Shown in pieces: positions 1 through 10,477 of a stretch of DNA of 64,000 nucleotides (positions within the stretch are counted from its first letter, which is position 1; the number at the start of each line of letters is the position of its first letter). The translations under genes and the position numbers were made by a program. The stretch is taken from positions 2,249,001 through 2,313,000 of the forward strand of contig NZ_CP104002.1 of the NCBI RefSeq assembly GCF_029201565.1. Direction: 5' to 3'. This DNA is from Devosia sp. SD17-2. Its GTDB lineage: Bacteria > Pseudomonadota > Alphaproteobacteria > Rhizobiales > Devosiaceae. The notes beneath the pieces are model-generated. The model did no database searches. It had not been told where the DNA came from and saw only the letters and a program-made list of their open reading frames with translations.

Positions 1-123
1 AGTGTTGCTGCCCAGATCCGTGATCACGTTGTTGATGCCGAACCCGGCCACGCCGACCAGGAGGAAGGCCCCCATGATCTTGCCGGGCCAAGATTTTGCA
101 AACGAACGCAAACCATCGAGCAT
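1..123 (-). CDS. N-terminus of SurA/PpiD-like peptidylprolyl isomerase (partial)
   Basis: Reading leftward from an ATG at 121-123 there are 41 codons without a stop before the window edge. The peptide begins MLDGLRSFAKSWPGK and continues into one hydrophobic helix (about residues 16-33), the usual start of membrane-anchored PpiD-type periplasmic folding factors, whose SurA-N and parvulin domains would lie outside the window. Such a gene commonly sits divergent from tpiA in alphaproteobacteria, and that context supports the call. Only the anchor is visible, so no catalytic residue can be checked. Confidence 0.7.
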   Translation of the reverse strand, partial: MLDGLRSFAKSWPGKIMGAFLLVGVAGFGINNVITDLGSNT

Positions 124-244
124 TTCACACGTTCCAGTTTATGGGGGCGTGGGCTTTACCCACAAGACCACCCGGACTAGTAAGACTTTTCGATAGCCGG
201 GGTTAGGGCAAAGCCTATCCCGGCGCAAGGCAGGAGTAGCAAGA

Positions 245-997
245 TTGACGACCATCTCACCGCTAATCGCCGGAAATTGGAAGATGAACGGGCTTACGAG
301 CTCGCTGGAAGAACTTTCCACGCTCGCGCAGCTGCTCACCACCGGCGAGGCCCCGCGTGCGGTTGTGGTCGTTTGTCCGCCGGCCACTCTGCTGGCAGCC
401 GTCGCCGCACAGGGCGCCTCTAGCGGTATCATGGCCGGGGGGCAGAATTGCCATGTGGAAGCCTCTGGCGCCCACACAGGTGAAGTTTCCGCCGGCATGC
501 TGGCCGATGTCGGGGCTCAGTATGTGATTGTCGGCCATTCCGAGCGTCGCGCCGATAACCACGAAACCGATGATCTCGTTCGCGCCAAGGCCGAAGCCGC
601 CATCGGCGCCGGCCTCAAGCCGATCATCTGCGTTGGGGAAACCGAGGCAGAACGCGATGCCGGGCAGGCCGAAAGCGTGGTTGCAGCGCAGCTGGCGTCT
701 TCGGTTCCGGACGCTGCCGGCCAGCATGAAGTCATTGTTGCCTATGAGCCGATCTGGGCCATTGGCACCGGGCGCACGCCGAGCAATGACGATATCCGCC
801 AGATGCACGCCAATATCCGCGATCGCCTCATCGAACGGTTCGGTGAGAAGGGCGTGCAGATTCGCATTCTTTATGGCGGTTCGCTCAAACCTGTGAATGC
901 GCGCGAGATTTTGGCCATTGAAAACGTCAATGGTGGCCTTGTCGGGGGCGCGAGCCTCTTGGCAAAGGACTTCTACACCATTATCTCATCGGTATGA
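245..997 (+). CDS. tpiA: Triosephosphate isomerase
   Basis: Interconverts dihydroxyacetone phosphate and glyceraldehyde 3-phosphate in cytosolic glycolysis and gluconeogenesis. The 250-residue length is typical. Substrate-binding Lys13 lies in GNWKMN, the catalytic His98 in VGHSERR and the catalytic Glu168 in [10 protein letters not shown]; the phosphate-binding GGS motif follows near the C-terminus. The start is TTG at 245, chosen because AGGAG at 232-236 stands 8 bases upstream and the protein begins at the family's usual position. It is divergent from the ppiD-like gene and followed by secG; eno, another glycolytic gene, lies about 6 kb downstream. Confidence 0.97.
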   Translation: MTTISPLIAGNWKMNGLTSSLEELSTLAQLLTTGEAPRAVVVVCPPATLLAAVAAQGASSGIMAGGQNCHVEASGAHTGEVSAGMLADVGAQYVIVGHSERRADNHETDDLVRAKAEAAIGAGLKPIICVGETEAERDAGQAESVVAAQLASSVPDAAGQHEVIVAYEPIWAIGTGRTPSNDDIRQMHANIRDRLIERFGEKGVQIRILYGGSLKPVNAREILAIENVNGGLVGGASLLAKDFYTIISSV

Positions 998-1106
998 GGT
1001 GACTGCAGGGCGCGGTTGCGGCGAATTTCGCCGCAACGGTCTGGCATTTGCCGTTTGAGGCGTGTATGACGCCGCCAACTCTTGACTGACGCGAAGACGA
1101 AAACCT

Positions 1107-1574
1107 ATGGCGAACGTACTGATTGTTGCCTATCTGCTGATCGTTTTGGCGCTGATTGCCGTGATCCTGATCCAGCGTTCCGAAGGCGGAGCCCTTGGCA
1201 TTGGTGGTGGCGGCGGCGGCGGCCTGGTGACAGCCCGTGGATCGGCTAACCTTCTCACCCGCACGACCGCTATTCTGGCGACGCTGTTCTTCGCTACGGC
1301 CATTGGCCTGACCATTCTGAGCGAGCTTGATCGCAGCACGTCGTCCATTCTGGATCGTGCAGCGACCACCGATGGTGGCGAGGCTCCGGGCAATGTTCTG
1401 GATGCACTGAACGCACTGCAGGGCGATTCGACTTCTGACCTGCCGCTGCCGACCGCTCCAGTGACGCCCGCTGCTCCTGCTGCTACCGGCACCGGTGACC
1501 TTCCGGTCCCCGAAGCTCCAGCGGCCGCAGTGCCGGAAACGACCCAGACGCCGGCTCCGACGCCCGGCAACTGA
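1107..1574 (+). CDS. secG: Preprotein translocase subunit SecG
   Basis: Small inner-membrane subunit of the SecYEG channel that assists SecA-driven protein export. Two transmembrane helices are visible (about residues 3-22 and 52-72), separated by a glycine-rich cytoplasmic loop with seven consecutive glycines after the QRSEGGALG signature. The family core ends near residue 75. The remaining roughly 80 residues are a low-complexity Ala/Pro/Thr tail ending at TPGN, as in several alphaproteobacterial SecG proteins. A strong hairpin terminator follows at 1597. It lies between tpiA and pyrG, a common alphaproteobacterial order. Confidence 0.94.
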   Translation: MANVLIVAYLLIVLALIAVILIQRSEGGALGIGGGGGGGLVTARGSANLLTRTTAILATLFFATAIGLTILSELDRSTSSILDRAATTDGGEAPGNVLDALNALQGDSTSDLPLPTAPVTPAAPAATGTGDLPVPEAPAAAVPETTQTPAPTPGN

Positions 1575-1596
1575 CCCGCCGAAAGGCGAAGCCGAA

Positions 1597-1626
1597 AAGG
1601 GGATGGAAACATCCCCTTCTTCTTTT
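1597..1626 (+). terminator. Rho-independent terminator after secG
   Basis: AAGGGGATG at 1597-1605 pairs perfectly with CATCCCCTT at 1610-1618 across a GAAA tetraloop, followed by the T-rich run CTTCTTTT. It sits 23 bases after the secG stop and separates secG from pyrG. Confidence 0.88.
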
Positions 1627-1678
1627 GTGTAGTGCGCAATCGCGCCCTGCGAATCGTGACTGTTTTGATTTATGGTGA

Positions 1679-3313
<1,635 letters not shown>

Positions 3314-3342
3314 TACCGAATATGAAACGGGCAGGGTAGCGC

Positions 3343-3867
3343 ATGAAAAGTGCCCAGCTATCCCGCCCGCTTCACACTTCTGTCTCAAGCCTTTGTCTGA
3401 GACTGCTGGAACCCGGCGATGCGCTGGGGCTCCACAATCTGATCTCCCGAAACATTGCCCATCTGACGCGCCACGGTGACTACGCCGCGCTCACGTCCAT
3501 GTCTGTCGCTGCACTGGAAGAGAAACTCTCCAGGGCGGACAACACACTGCGCTTTGCCATTGTGCTGGATGGGGCGCTGATCGGTCGGATCGATCTCGTC
3601 GGCGTGGAGCCACCCCGCTACAGCGTCGGTTACTGGCTGTGCGAGAGTGCGACGGGGCGGGGGTACGGCTCGGCCGCCCTTTCCACGCTGATCGCCTTCG
3701 CTCGCTCTAGCCTCGAGGCCGCTGATCTCTATGCCGGTGTTACCCATGGCAATGGGCCGAGCGAGCGCCTGCTCCTGCGGACCGGCTTTGCGCCTGCGGC
3801 CCGATTTGAAACCTATACGCGATTTCATCTCGGCCTCGGTTGCGATAGACTCGGGCCAACCGCGTAA
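3343..3867 (+). CDS. GNAT family N-acetyltransferase
   Basis: A 174-residue protein resembling RimJ/RimL-type acetyltransferases, which move an acetyl group from acetyl-CoA to a protein N-terminus or small amine. The middle shows the GNAT core: a strand with VGYWLCESATGRGYGSAAL, where RGYGSA matches the acetyl-CoA pyrophosphate-binding motif A (Q/RxxGxG/A), and the late NGPSERLLLRTGF segment typical of motif B. It follows pyrG by 29 bases in the same direction and precedes the DUF4169 gene by 18 bases. The substrate cannot be told from sequence. Confidence 0.85.
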   Translation: MKSAQLSRPLHTSVSSLCLRLLEPGDALGLHNLISRNIAHLTRHGDYAALTSMSVAALEEKLSRADNTLRFAIVLDGALIGRIDLVGVEPPRYSVGYWLCESATGRGYGSAALSTLIAFARSSLEAADLYAGVTHGNGPSERLLLRTGFAPAARFETYTRFHLGLGCDRLGPTA

Positions 3868-3885
3868 ACGGCAGAAACGAAGACC

Positions 3886-4062
3886 ATGGCCGAGATTTTC
3901 TCCCTCTCCAAAGCCCGGAAAGCCAAGGCGCGCGTCGAGAAGGACGCGACGGCCGGGGCCAATCGCATTAAATTTGGGCGCACCAAAGCTGAGCGGCAAA
4001 AGGCCGAGGCGGAAAAATCCAAGGCTGACAAACATATCGACGGCCACAAGCGCGAAGACTGA
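3886..4062 (+). CDS. DUF4169 family small protein
   Basis: A 58-residue, very charged, alanine-rich protein starting MAEIFSLSKARKAKARVEK and ending DGHKRED, with the central NRIKFGRTKAER stretch. The ArsR-like run of K/R/A/E residues predicts one long helix. This matches the DUF4169 family, a short uncharacterised protein found in alphaproteobacteria. The ORF is complete, 18 bases after the GNAT stop, and may be cotranscribed with it. No function is known. Confidence 0.82.
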   Translation: MAEIFSLSKARKAKARVEKDATAGANRIKFGRTKAERQKAEAEKSKADKHIDGHKRED

Positions 4063-4211
4063 ACAATCCGTTTGGTTTCCGGGCCAGTCGGGGGGGCAAA
4101 TAGGCTTGCATGGGGGCGTACCCTGCGGTACTCCCGGCGGCTTAACGGTCCGGCGCGGTATTTCGGGATGGGGGCGCGCCAGCCAGCCCATAAATAATAT
4201 CCCGGATCCCA

Positions 4212-5501
4212 ATGAGTACCGCACCTCTCTCGCCCGATACGGCACTGCCACGCAATTCTGCACGTCGGGTGCTCGCCGCTAGCATGATCGGCACCACGAT
4301 CGAGTTCTTCGATTTCTACATCTACGCGACCGCGGCGGTCATTGTTTTTCCTCAGCTTTTCTTTCCGGCGACCGATGAAAATTCGGCGCTGCTGAGCTCT
4401 CTGGCGACCTTCGCCATCGCCTTCCTGGCCCGTCCGATCGGCGCCGCCTTCTTCGGCCATTTCGGTGACAAGGTCGGTCGCAAGGCAACGCTGGTAGCGG
4501 CTCTCCTCACCATGGGCATCTCCACCGTTCTCATCGGCGTCCTCCCGACCTATGCACAGATCGGCATTTTCGCGCCGCTGCTGCTGGCGCTGTGCCGTCT
4601 GGGGCAGGGGCTTGGCCTTGGCGGTGAATGGGGCGGGGCGGTTCTGCTCGCCACCGAAAACGCGCCCGAGGACAAGAAGGCCTGGTACGGCATGTTCCCG
4701 CAGCTGGGTGCGCCGGTCGGCTTCTTCCTCGCCACCACGATCTTCCTCGTGCTGGCCCATTTCCTCGGCGATGAAGCCTTCATGAGCTGGGGCTGGCGCG
4801 TGCCATTCCTCGCCAGCGCGCTGCTGGTGATCGTCGGCCTCTTCATCCGCCTCAAGATCACCGAGACGCCGGAATTCGCCCAAGCGATCGAAAAGTCCGA
4901 GCGCGTGGAAGTGCCGTTTTTGGACGTGTTCCGGTCGCACAAGATGAGCCTCCTGCTCGGCACCATGGCGGCGCTGGCGACCTTCGTCTTGTTCTACATC
5001 ATGACCGTGTTCTCGCTGAGCTATGGCACGGGAGCGCTCGGCTATGGTCGCGAGGAATTCCTCGTGCTGCAGATGGTGGGCGTCGTGTTCTTCGGCATTT
5101 TCATTCCGCTTGCCGCGGTTCTGGCTGACAAATTCGGCATGCGCCGGGTGATGGTCGGCGTCTCGATCAGCATTGCCATCTTCGGCCTGATCCTCTCGCC
5201 GCTGCTCGGGTCAGGCAATGTCTGGGGCGTGCTGGGCTTCCTCTGCATCGGCTTTGCGCTGATGGGCATGACTTATGGGCCCCTCGGCACCGCCCTTGCC
5301 GCGCCGTTCCCGACGGCTGTGCGCTATACCGGCGCTTCGCTGACCTTCAATCTCGGCGGCATTTTTGGCGCGTCCTTCGCGCCCTATATCGCTACCTGGC
5401 TGGCCTCCACCTATGGTCTGCACACGGTGGGCTACTACATGATCATCGCCGCCGTGATCACGCTCGTCGCCTTCGGCTTCATCCGCCAGACGTCCGAATA
5501 A
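4212..5501 (+). CDS. MFS transporter, metabolite:H+ symporter (MHS/ShiA-like) family
   Basis: A 429-residue inner-membrane protein with about twelve hydrophobic helices. The start IGTTIEFFDFYIYATAA and the loop 2-3 motif GHFGDKVGRKATL are the signature of the MHS subfamily (ProP, KgtP, ShiA, YhjE), which imports small organic acids or compatible solutes with protons. GRLGQGLGLGGEWGGA, the helix 4 hallmark, appears as CRLGQGLGLGGEWGG. The substrate is not predictable. It stands alone between the DUF4169 gene and an 11-bp hairpin at 5518-5556. The 149 bases upstream hold GC-rich, REP-like sequence but no clear promoter. Confidence 0.9.
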   Translation: MSTAPLSPDTALPRNSARRVLAASMIGTTIEFFDFYIYATAAVIVFPQLFFPATDENSALLSSLATFAIAFLARPIGAAFFGHFGDKVGRKATLVAALLTMGISTVLIGVLPTYAQIGIFAPLLLALCRLGQGLGLGGEWGGAVLLATENAPEDKKAWYGMFPQLGAPVGFFLATTIFLVLAHFLGDEAFMSWGWRVPFLASALLVIVGLFIRLKITETPEFAQAIEKSERVEVPFLDVFRSHKMSLLLGTMAALATFVLFYIMTVFSLSYGTGALGYGREEFLVLQMVGVVFFGIFIPLAAVLADKFGMRRVMVGVSISIAIFGLILSPLLGSGNVWGVLGFLCIGFALMGMTYGPLGTALAAPFPTAVRYTGASLTFNLGGIFGASFAPYIATWLASTYGLHTVGYYMIIAAVITLVAFGFIRQTSE

Positions 5502-5517
5502 CTCCGACCAAGGTTTT

Positions 5518-5556
5518 TCCGGGTCCGGACGTCTCATCAGCAGACCCGGACCCGGA
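5518..5556. terminator. Hairpin terminator or REP after the MHS transporter gene
   Basis: TCCGGGTCCGG at 5518-5528 pairs perfectly with CCGGACCCGGA at 5546-5556, with a 17-base loop. The upstream side carries a T run (TTTTT at 5514-5518) and the stem can be extended by outer AAGGT/ACCTT pairs. It lies 16 bases after the transporter stop. Confidence 0.65.
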
Positions 5557-5565
5557 GACCTTGCC

Positions 5566-6153
5566 ATGCGATTGCCCCTTATCCTCGCCGCTGCTCTTCT
5601 TGCAGGCCCTGCTTCAGCCAGCGAGGACATCGCCGTAGTCCTCGACAGTATCGCCCCGCTGCTGCAGGCGGAGGATTTCGAGAAGCTGGGTGGACCGGAT
5701 ACCCCTGCCGAAATCGCCAGGATGATCGAGGGGCGCTGGTTCACCCTCGACAACACAGCCCGCAACTGGTCCGGCGATGCCGAAGCGGACCGCAGGCGGC
5801 TCGCCCAGACGATTGCACGGACCTGCGCCGATGATTGGGAGGTGCGCGTCACCATGGAGACGACCGGACCCGAGAGCTTTCGGGTCGTCCAGGTGAGCCC
5901 GGATGGTGTCGATCAGGGAACCATGGAGATGACGGCCACCCCGGGCACGGAGCGGCATTTCACGTCTGAATTTGATGAAGATTATATCGTCGCGCTGTTC
6001 GAGCTCGATGAAAATCCGCGAGAGCGCGGCGCTGTGCTGGCCGAGATGCGGGAGCGGCTCGAGGGCGGGCTCGATCTCTGGCTGCCGTCGCCCGACGTCT
6101 CGGTCAATGTCTCCCCATTTGAAACCGAGGTCTGGGGCCGCTGTCCGGAGTAG
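5566..6153 (+). CDS. Secreted hypothetical protein
   Basis: A 195-residue protein with a clear Sec signal peptide (MRLPLILAAALLAGPASAS, cleavage after ASA) and a mature, acidic alpha/beta domain. It contains two widely spaced cysteines (in TCADDW and at the very end GRCPE) that could form a disulphide in the periplasm. I recognise no domain. It begins 10 bases after the hairpin at 5518-5556, so it is probably transcribed from a promoter of its own or by readthrough. The next gene is convergent. Confidence 0.75.
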   Translation: MRLPLILAAALLAGPASASEDIAVVLDSIAPLLQAEDFEKLGGPDTPAEIARMIEGRWFTLDNTARNWSGDAEADRRRLAQTIARTCADDWEVRVTMETTGPESFRVVQVSPDGVDQGTMEMTATPGTERHFTSEFDEDYIVALFELDENPRERGAVLAEMRERLEGGLDLWLPSPDVSVNVSPFETEVWGRCPE

Positions 6154-6217
6154 GATGCCCCCGAAGCGGTTGACGGCCGCGCGCGGCGCGACCGTCCTAT
6201 CTGGATTTAGGCTCGGT

Positions 6218-6643
6218 CTACCAGTTTACCTGGCAATCGCCGCCCGTCGACGCGAACTGCAGGCTGTCTGCGGTGTATTGGAAGATCTCGAGTTTTACCC
6301 CGCTCGGATCGGCCAGCCAGGCCTGCCAGGTGTGGTCGACGCCGAGCTTCTTGTCGGTGATGTCTACGCCCTTGCTCTTTACGTGGGCGATGAAGCCGTC
6401 GAGGTCGTCCGTCTCAAAGCAGATGTGGTTGATCTGGTTGGTTTCCTCGAAGCGGCTTTCGCCCTTGAGGAAGACCTCGACGAAGGTCCGATTGCCGAAA
6501 TCGAGATAGAACCCGATACGGTTCTCGCCGCGTTTGAAGTTGAACTTCGGCGCCACGCCGATGACGTCCCGATAAAACGCCTCCACGGCGTCGAGATCGC
6601 GCGCAAAGATGCAGGTGTGGGCGACTTGTTTGACAAGCGACAT
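6218..6643 (-). CDS. VOC family protein (glyoxalase/dioxygenase superfamily)
   Basis: A 141-residue single-module vicinal oxygen chelate protein. It begins MSLVKQVAHTCIFARDLDAVEAFY, the usual first beta-alpha unit with metal-ligand His near residue 9, has a second His in INHICFETDDLDGF, and ends with the Glu-bearing strand DPSGVKLEIFQY. These are the His/His/Glu positions expected for a metal site. Substrates of VOC proteins vary (methylglyoxal adducts, antibiotics, aromatic diols) and cannot be assigned here. The start has a strong GGAGGA site. A LacI-type palindrome lies 22-33 bases upstream and probably represses the gene. It is divergent from eno. Confidence 0.85.
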   Translation of the reverse strand: MSLVKQVAHTCIFARDLDAVEAFYRDVIGVAPKFNFKRGENRIGFYLDFGNRTFVEVFLKGESRFEETNQINHICFETDDLDGFIAHVKSKGVDITDKKLGVDHTWQAWLADPSGVKLEIFQYTADSLQFASTGGDCQVNW

Positions 6644-6664
6644 TCTGATTCCTCCGTTATTTTT

Positions 6665-6676
6665 TGTAACGTTACA
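6665..6676. promoter_or_regulatory. LacI-type operator palindrome upstream of the VOC gene
   Basis: TGTAACGTTACA is a perfect 12-bp palindrome with a central CG, the form bound by many LacI/GalR-family repressors. It sits 22 bases upstream of the VOC start codon, between the likely promoter and the ribosome-binding site. No LacI-family gene is in this window. Confidence 0.55.
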
Positions 6677-6756
6677 GGTGCCGAACTTGGCGGGAAACAG
6701 GCAGGACCAGAGAAAATTTCGCGCGCCCTCTTTTCCTCGTCATACTCTCCGTCTAG

Positions 6757-8079
<1,323 letters not shown>

Positions 8080-8103
8080 TCCGGCCGATAATACGAATAA
8101 AGG

Positions 8104-8129
8104 GCCCGGTGGAGACACCGGGCTTTTTT
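8104..8129 (+). terminator. Rho-independent terminator after eno
   Basis: GCCCGGTG at 8104-8111 pairs with CACCGGGC at 8116-8123 over a GAGA loop and is followed by six T residues. It begins 25 bases after the eno stop. Confidence 0.93.
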
Positions 8130-8175
8130 GTGCCGAATCCTGCTAGCCATGATGGCAAAGAGGAGGAGGAATTCC

Positions 8176-9135
8176 ATGTCCAGGATCGTAGTGATTGGCG
8201 GCAGTGGGCACGTCGGCAGCTATCTCGTGCCGCGCCTGGTTGCGCTGGGCCATGAGGTCGTCAATGTCAGCCGCGGCGCAGCAAAGCCATACCGGCCGCA
8301 TTATGTCTGGGACCAGATAGAGCAGGTCGCGCTCGATCGGATCGCCGAGGAGAGGGCCGGGCAGTTTGGCCGGAAGATCGCCGAGCTCCGTCCCGACATT
8401 GTCGTCGACATGATCGCCTTTGATCTCGACAGCACGCGCCATCTCGTCGAGGCTTTGCGGGGCAGGGTGGAGCACTATCTGTTCTGCAGCTCGATCTGGG
8501 TCTATGGCCGGCTGACGACCATTCCCTCGAGTGAAGTGGAGCCGCCCAATCCCATCGACAGCTATGGTCGCGGCAAGGCCGAGAGCGAGGCTTTCCTCGT
8601 GCGCGAGGCGCGCGTGAGCGGCTTTCCGGCCACTTGTTTCCGCCCCGGTCATATCGTGGGCGAGTGCTGGAACCCGATCACCCCGCAGGGCAATGGCGAC
8701 CCGGAAACTTTTTCGCGGATTGCGCGCGGCGAGCAACTGGTGCTGCCCAACAACGGGCTTGAGACCGTCCATCACGTGCATGCGGACGATATTGCGCAGT
8801 GGATCATCTGTGCCGTCGAGAATCGGGCGGCATCTATCGGCGAGGTTTTCAACACCGTGTCCGAACAGGCGGTGACCCTGCGCGGCTATGCGGAGGCTGT
8901 CTATCGCTGGTTCGGTCGTGAGCCCGACATCGCCTACGCGCCGCTCGAGGCCTGGCTGGAAACCCTGCCGGAGGACCAGCGCGACATCACCCGCGGGCAC
9001 GTCATCAGAAGTTCCTGCCACTCGATCGAAAAAAGCCGGCAGCGACTCGGCTATGCGCCCCGCTACTCCAGCCTTGAGGCGGTTGAGGAGTCCGTACGGG
9101 CCCTGATTGCCTCGGGCCGCGTCACAGTGGCCTAA
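8176..9135 (+). CDS. NAD(P)-dependent epimerase/dehydratase family protein
   Basis: A 319-residue extended short-chain dehydrogenase. The nucleotide-binding glycine motif is VIGGSGHVGSYL near the start, and the catalytic YxxxK is SYGRGKAES (about residues 133-141). FRPGHIVGE and VHHVHADDIAQWI are typical of substrate-domain segments in this family, which acts on nucleotide sugars or related small molecules. The ATG at 8176 is chosen over upstream in-frame starts because AGGAGGAGG stands directly before it and earlier starts fall in the eno terminator. It is a single gene between eno and aqpZ, so the substrate remains unknown. Confidence 0.87.
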   Translation: MSRIVVIGGSGHVGSYLVPRLVALGHEVVNVSRGAAKPYRPHYVWDQIEQVALDRIAEERAGQFGRKIAELRPDIVVDMIAFDLDSTRHLVEALRGRVEHYLFCSSIWVYGRLTTIPSSEVEPPNPIDSYGRGKAESEAFLVREARVSGFPATCFRPGHIVGECWNPITPQGNGDPETFSRIARGEQLVLPNNGLETVHHVHADDIAQWIICAVENRAASIGEVFNTVSEQAVTLRGYAEAVYRWFGREPDIAYAPLEAWLETLPEDQRDITRGHVIRSSCHSIEKSRQRLGYAPRYSSLEAVEESVRALIASGRVTVA

Positions 9136-9228
9136 TCCTATGGATTGAGGGCTGGAGCTCTGTACTCGGCTTCAATAATTGGTGATAGCTGGCGCAGGTT
9201 AACAAGCACCCTAAGGAGTCTTCGGGGT

Positions 9229-9912
9229 ATGAAGCGTCTATCTGCAGAAGCTTTTGGTACATTCTGGCTGGTTTTCGGCGGCTGCGGTTCTGCAGTGCTC
9301 GCCGCCGGCATTCCTGAACTGGGCATCGGCTATGCCGGCGTCTCGCTGGCGTTCGGCCTTACCGTCCTCACCATGGCCTATGCCGTGGGCCACATCTCCG
9401 GCGGCCATTTCAACCCGGCTGTCTCGCTGGGCATGGCCATTGCCGGCCGCTTTGATTTCAAGGACCTCATCCCCTATTGGGCGGCCCAGATCATCGGCGG
9501 TTCTGCCGGTGGCCTCGTGCTGTTCCTGATTGCTTCGGGCGTGGCCGATTTTGCCCCGGGCGGCTTTGCCTCCAACGGCTTTGGCGAGCTGTCGCCGCAT
9601 GGCTTCAACCTGACCTCGGTCATCGTTGCCGAAGTCGTGCTGACCGCCTTCTTCCTCATCATCATCCTCGGCTCTACCCATGGCAATGCGCCTGTGGGCT
9701 TTGCGCCGATCGCCATCGGCCTCGGCCTGACGCTGATTCACCTGATCTCGATCCCGGTCAGCAACACCTCGGTCAATCCGGCTCGCTCGATCGCTGCAGC
9801 AATCTTTGCTGACAACGGCGCCATGGGTCAGGTCTGGGTGTTCATCCTCGCCCCGCTCGCCGGTGCAGCGCTGGGTGCGATCATCTGGAAGGCCCTGCTC
9901 GGCCGCGACTAA
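9229..9912 (+). CDS. aqpZ: Aquaporin Z
   Basis: Inner-membrane water channel of 227 residues with six helices and two half-helices. The first NPA is seen in [12 protein letters not shown], the second in [11 protein letters not shown], and the aromatic/arginine filter Arg follows the second NPA, all matching AqpZ and not a glycerol facilitator (no GlpF-type Asp after the second NPA). ATG 9229 is chosen over an upstream in-frame ATG because AAGGAG at 9213-9218 is well spaced and the protein starts [12 protein letters not shown] like the family. It is monocistronic, with a strong terminator after it. Confidence 0.96.
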   Translation: MKRLSAEAFGTFWLVFGGCGSAVLAAGIPELGIGYAGVSLAFGLTVLTMAYAVGHISGGHFNPAVSLGMAIAGRFDFKDLIPYWAAQIIGGSAGGLVLFLIASGVADFAPGGFASNGFGELSPHGFNLTSVIVAEVVLTAFFLIIILGSTHGNAPVGFAPIAIGLGLTLIHLISIPVSNTSVNPARSIAAAIFADNGAMGQVWVFILAPLAGAALGAIIWKALLGRD

Positions 9913-9918
9913 TATCTT

Positions 9919-9951
9919 GAGGTGCCGCGACCCCGCGGCACCTCGCTTTCT
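9919..9951. terminator. Terminator between aqpZ and arr
   Basis: GAGGTGCCGCG at 9919-9929 pairs perfectly with CGCGGCACCTC at 9934-9944 over ACCC, followed by GCTTTCT. It lies between two convergent genes and may serve both. Confidence 0.85.
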
Positions 9952-9966
9952 CCGGATTTGCCGCGC

Positions 9967-10380
9967 CTAGTCGATGGCTTCAATCCCCTGCAGGCGAAGG
10001 CGCTCCACGCTGTCCTTCATGGCCTGCAACTGCTCGGGCGGATGCCCCTGCCAAGTCTCCACTTCGCCAACAATCTCCAGCGGCATCTGGCTGCGGTAGG
10101 ATTGCGTCGGGTTTCCGGGAAACTTCGTGTCGGTCAGATTTGGATCGTCGACGAAGGGGCCAGTGGGACGCACGATGTAGATGCGCTCCCGGCCATCGCC
10201 TTGTGCCAGTTCGGCGCCCCAGATTGCCGCTTCCAGCGTGGCTGCGAAATAGATCCACGACCCCGGCTTGCCGCTGCCGAAATTGGATTTCTGGCCCGGA
10301 ATCATCTTGTCGCCGATTTTCAGGTCGGCGCGCGTGCCGTGATAAAACACGGCATCTTCTGGCTGTTCGGATGCATACAT
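9967..10380 (-). CDS. arr: NAD(+)--rifampin ADP-ribosyltransferase (Arr)
   Basis: A 137-residue enzyme that inactivates rifamycin antibiotics by adding ADP-ribose from NAD to the ansa-chain hydroxyl. The whole protein follows the Arr pattern: FYHGTRADLKIGD (NAD-binding His), SNFGSGKPGSWIYFAATLEA with the Tyr of the active site, WGAELA, IYIVRPTGPFVDDPNLTD with the key Asp, KFPGNPTQSYR and the C-terminal LQGIEAID. ATG 10380 is chosen because AGGGAG lies 6 bases upstream. It follows amn in the same direction after a 97-base gap holding a hairpin. Chromosomal arr genes are common in environmental bacteria; activity here is inferred. Confidence 0.92.
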   Translation of the reverse strand: MYASEQPEDAVFYHGTRADLKIGDKMIPGQKSNFGSGKPGSWIYFAATLEAAIWGAELAQGDGRERIYIVRPTGPFVDDPNLTDTKFPGNPTQSYRSQMPLEIVGEVETWQGHPPEQLQAMKDSVERLRLQGIEAID

Positions 10381-10425
10381 CGACGGCTCCCTTCTGCAAT
10401 GGAGCACTCGTTTTACAGCCGACCG

Positions 10426-10446
10426 ACGGGCTTGAAGCAAGCCCGT
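10426..10446. repeat. Hairpin between amn and arr
   Basis: ACGGGCTTG at 10426-10434 pairs with CAAGCCCGT at 10438-10446 around AAG. There is no T run on the arr side, so it may weaken rather than end transcription coming from amn. Confidence 0.55.
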
Positions 10447-10477
10447 ACCGCTCCATATCTATGAGTGGCAGCCAGGC

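Noticed and set aside
263..808. Long minus-strand frames antisense to tpiA, pyrG, eno, metH and other genes
   Set aside because: They are codon-bias shadows of real genes in high-GC DNA: no recognisable domains, no ribosome sites, and the opposite strand carries a clear family protein in every case.
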